The notes under the pieces are model-generated. The model did not search any database. It was not told the DNA's origin and worked only from the letters and a program-made list of their open reading frames with translations. DNA of 6,333 bases. It comes from Candidatus Aminicenantota bacterium (GTDB taxonomy: Bacteria > Acidobacteriota > Aminicenantia > Aminicenantales > Saccharicenantaceae). The position numbers were made by a program, and so were the translations under genes. The stretch lies in contig JALHVH010000462.1 in NCBI GenBank assembly GCA_022867105.1, positions 1 to 6,333 on the forward strand, in the 5' to 3' direction. How positions within the stretch are numbered: position 1 is the stretch's first letter; each line of letters opens with the position of its first letter. Positions 4,477-6,333 of this stretch are shown piece by piece.

Positions 4477-5883
4477 CTACAGCAAGCGCTCCGCTTCAGA
4501 CCTGATGATGTCCCAGGCTTCGCGGACGTGGCGCTCGGCGGTCGTCCTCCCGGCCACGACGAGGCGGATGGTGAATTTCCCCTTGAGCGTCGTGTGGGTC
4601 AGGAAGATCTTCCCCGAGGCGTTGACGCGCGCCAGGAGCTCCTTGTTCAGCGTGTTGAGCGCTTCCTCAGGCCGTCCGTCGTTCAGCCGGAAGCAGACGA
4701 GGCTCAGGTCGACGGGAGCTAGGAGCTCGAACTTCGGGTGGCCGTGAAGCCAGCCCTCGAAGAGCCGTGCCAGCCGGATGTGCTCCCTGACCATGGCCCG
4801 GATGCCCTCCACCCCGTAGTCGCGGATGACGAACCACAGCTTGAGGGCCCGGAACCGCCGGCCGAGCTGGATCCCCCAATCGCGGTAGTTCTTCACCACG
4901 GCGTCCACCCCGGTCTTCAAGTACTCCGGATGGACCTCGAAGGTCCGGACCAGGGCGGCCGCGTCCTTCACGAAATAGGCCGAGCAGTCGAAGTTGGTCA
5001 GCATCCACTTGTGCGGGTTGAAGACGAAGGAATCCGCGCCCTCGACCCCATCCAGGATCCAGCGTTTCTCGGGGAGGATGGCCGCCGTGCCGGCATAGGC
5101 CGCGTCGACGTGAAGCCAAAGGCCGTGCTCCCGGCAGATCCTTCCGATCGGGGCGAGCGGATCGATCGCCCCGGACGAGGTCGTCCCGACGGTGGCCACG
5201 GCGCAGGCCGGCCTGAAGCCGGCCCGGATGTCCTCGCGAACGGCTTTTTCGAGGGCCCCGGGGACCATGGCGAACTTTTCATCGGCGGGGACGACCCTCA
5301 GGTTTTCTTTCCCGTAACCGGCGATCTTGACCCCCTTCTCGACGCTTGAATGCGTCTCCGTGGAAGCGTAAACGGTCAGGGGGACCTTGAGGCCCCGGAC
5401 ATTCGCTTCATGGCCCGTGGCCCTTTCCCTGGCCGTCAGGAGGGCGCAGAGGGTCGCGGTCGAGGCCGTATCCTGGATGACCCCGGACCAGCCTTCGGGA
5501 AGGACGAGCATCCGGCGAAGCCAGCCCAGGACGACCTCCTCGAGCTCGGCGGCCGCCGGCGAGGTCTGCCAGACCATGCCCTGGACCCCCATCCCGGCCG
5601 TCAGCAATTCGGCCAGGACGGAGGCGGGACTGTTGTTGGCCGGGAAATAGGCGAACCAACCCGGGTGCTGCCAATGGGTGATACCGGGCAGGATGATGTC
5701 CTGGAAATCCCTGAAGATCCTATCCATCGGTTCCCCCGCAGCCGGAGGGTTCGAGGGAAGTTTGGCCTTGATCTCTCCGGGCTTGACGGGGGAGTTGACC
5801 GGGTATTTTTCGATGGATTCCATGTATTCCGCCAGCCACTCCACGAATTCGCGGCCGAATTTCCTGAAATCGTCCTTTTCCAT
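4477..5883 (-). CDS. Aromatic-L-amino-acid decarboxylase (PLP group II decarboxylase)
   Basis: This 468-residue fold-type I PLP enzyme removes CO2 from aromatic amino acids (tyrosine, tryptophan, DOPA or phenylalanine) to give the amine; it is soluble and normally a dimer. The similarity to animal and plant aromatic decarboxylases is unusually plain: HPGWFAYFPANNSPASVLAELL at 73-94, the ring-stacking His178 in THSSVEKG, Asp260 in HVDAAYAG, and the Schiff-base Lys292 in NPHKWMLTNFDCSAYFV. The mobile loop keeps the catalytic Tyr333 (KNYRDWGIQLGRRFR), which is expected for a decarboxylase; related aldehyde synthases carry Phe there. Which aromatic substrate is used cannot be told by eye; histidine is less likely. 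GGGAG (5890-5894) sits a few bases before the ATG at 5881-5883. The gene stands alone on its strand, with no adjacent amine exporter in the window. Confidence 0.93.
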   Translation of the reverse strand: MEKDDFRKFGREFVEWLAEYMESIEKYPVNSPVKPGEIKAKLPSNPPAAGEPMDRIFRDFQDIILPGITHWQHPGWFAYFPANNSPASVLAELLTAGMGVQGMVWQTSPAAAELEEVVLGWLRRMLVLPEGWSGVIQDTASTATLCALLTARERATGHEANVRGLKVPLTVYASTETHSSVEKGVKIAGYGKENLRVVPADEKFAMVPGALEKAVREDIRAGFRPACAVATVGTTSSGAIDPLAPIGRICREHGLWLHVDAAYAGTAAILPEKRWILDGVEGADSFVFNPHKWMLTNFDCSAYFVKDAAALVRTFEVHPEYLKTGVDAVVKNYRDWGIQLGRRFRALKLWFVIRDYGVEGIRAMVREHIRLARLFEGWLHGHPKFELLAPVDLSLVCFRLNDGRPEEALNTLNKELLARVNASGKIFLTHTTLKGKFTIRLVVAGRTTAERHVREAWDIIRSEAERLL

Positions 5884-5900
5884 GCTCTTCTCCCGGGATA

Positions 5901-5929
5901 ACTATACATTTTCCCCGTAAATATCGCAA
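5901..5929 (-). promoter_or_regulatory. Candidate promoter for the decarboxylase gene
   Basis: On the minus strand TTGCGA (5924-5929) is 17 bp from TATAGT (5901-5906), a 4/6 and a 5/6 match. The predicted start near 5894 would leave a leader of only about 11 nt, just enough to include the GGGAG site, so the real promoter may lie further upstream. Confidence 0.35.
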
Positions 5930-6162
5930 AAAAGACGAATAAACATGGAAAAATGACACCGCGACAAGGACGATCGGCGCGTCCCGGGGTCATTCATCCC
6001 ATTCTCTTTGTCGCGTCCAGCCTGAAAACCGGGGGCCGCGGATCGCGGCCGCATGTCTCCGCCCCTCTCGACGTGTGGAAGCGTAAAAACCGCCCATTTC
6101 AGCCCGAAAGAACGGCGAGTTCCCCTGGAAACCGCGATTTTATGGAAATATATAAAAATATC

Positions 6163-6191
6163 TTGCGTCCACCGAAAAAACGTGGTAAAAT
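6163..6191 (+). promoter_or_regulatory. Candidate promoter facing the right edge
   Basis: TTGCGT (6163-6168) and TAAAAT (6186-6191) are separated by 17 bp inside an AT-rich stretch. A transcript starting near 6198 would carry a leader of about 120 nt with the 6207-6228 hairpin before the ATGs at 6315/6324. The -35 is only a 3/6 match. Confidence 0.3.
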
Positions 6192-6197
6192 ATTTAT

Positions 6198-6228
6198 TGA
6201 AATTAAAAGCGGCCATCGAAAGCCGCTT
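6198..6228 (-). terminator. Hairpin with T-rich tail on the minus strand (possible terminator)
   Basis: AAGCGGC (6207-6213) pairs perfectly with GCCGCTT (6222-6228) around an 8-nt loop. On the minus strand the stem runs into TTTTAATTT, the look of an intrinsic terminator for transcription entering from the right. On the plus strand it is followed by a C run and would be an ordinary leader hairpin. Confidence 0.4.
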
Positions 6229-6333
6229 CCCCCCATCCGAGAAGCCAACAAAATGCCGTTTTGCGGACCCCGTCCATGCAACTCTTTCCGCGCTCCCGTC
6301 GTATATATAATTGGATGACGGAAATGAGAAAAC

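Larger units (their letters stand above)
5930..6333. other. Intergenic region upstream of the decarboxylase, no convincing gene
   Basis: I see no reading frame with family resemblance here on either strand. The left half is GC-rich and holds a compact perfect hairpin, GGCCGCG-GAT-CGCGGCC at 6034-6050. The stretch 6136-6206 is markedly AT-rich and holds a candidate plus-strand promoter. Near the right edge TATAAT (6306-6311), without a good -35, precedes two in-frame ATGs at 6315 and 6324. These may begin a plus-strand gene outside the window, but only a few codons are visible and no product can be named. Confidence 0.5.

Noticed and set aside
4738..5349. Plus-strand frame of 203 codons opposite the decarboxylase
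   Set aside because: It is an antisense shadow, Asp/Gly/Pro-rich, with no domain; the opposite strand encodes a complete enzyme.

Overview
The window is a GC-rich bacterial chromosome segment with five complete protein genes, one gene cut by the left edge, and two unusual non-coding blocks. The gene mix is queuosine biosynthesis, a COG0731-type radical SAM enzyme paired with a small DUF6485 Cys-rich protein, a branched-chain aminotransferase, a transglutaminase-like protein and an aromatic amino acid decarboxylase. This suggests an anaerobic, sediment- or gut-type lineage such as Candidatus Aminicenantes or a relative. That assignment is a weak inference from gene content and base composition; no rRNA or other phylogenetic marker is present.

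Layout. On the minus strand at the left, queF (345-755) is followed by the start of an EamA/DMT transporter that runs off the window at base 1; the two look like one operon. Bases 806-1421 hold no convincing gene. They form one giant imperfect palindrome of about 616 bp whose two arms pair along most of their length. The left arm alone carries an extra segment of about 180 bp, rich in hairpins and containing a near-ideal H-type pseudoknot. On the plus strand follow a DUF6485 gene (1444-1647) and a radical SAM gene (1653-2591) as a tight pair, then a candidate terminator and a third, isolated copy of the palindrome's terminal sequence (2678-2708). Next come ilvE (2874-3836) and a transglutaminase-like gene (3826-4467), which overlap by 11 bp. 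Converging on them with a 9-bp gap is an aromatic-L-amino-acid decarboxylase gene on the minus strand (4477-5883). The last 450 bp are intergenic, AT-rich in part, with candidate promoters on both strands and two hairpins, and may lead into a gene beyond the right edge.

How it works together. QueF makes preQ1 for queuosine-modified tRNA. IlvE interconverts branched-chain amino acids and their keto acids. The decarboxylase converts aromatic amino acids to amines. No single pathway joins the blocks. The most striking point is that each end of the 616-bp palindrome supplies an outward-facing TTGACC -35 box exactly 17 bp from a good -10 box in the flanking DNA. The element, whatever it is, therefore appears to drive both the queF operon and the DUF6485/radical SAM operon. 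The palindrome, its embedded pseudoknot and these mirrored promoters are the best candidates here for something undescribed.
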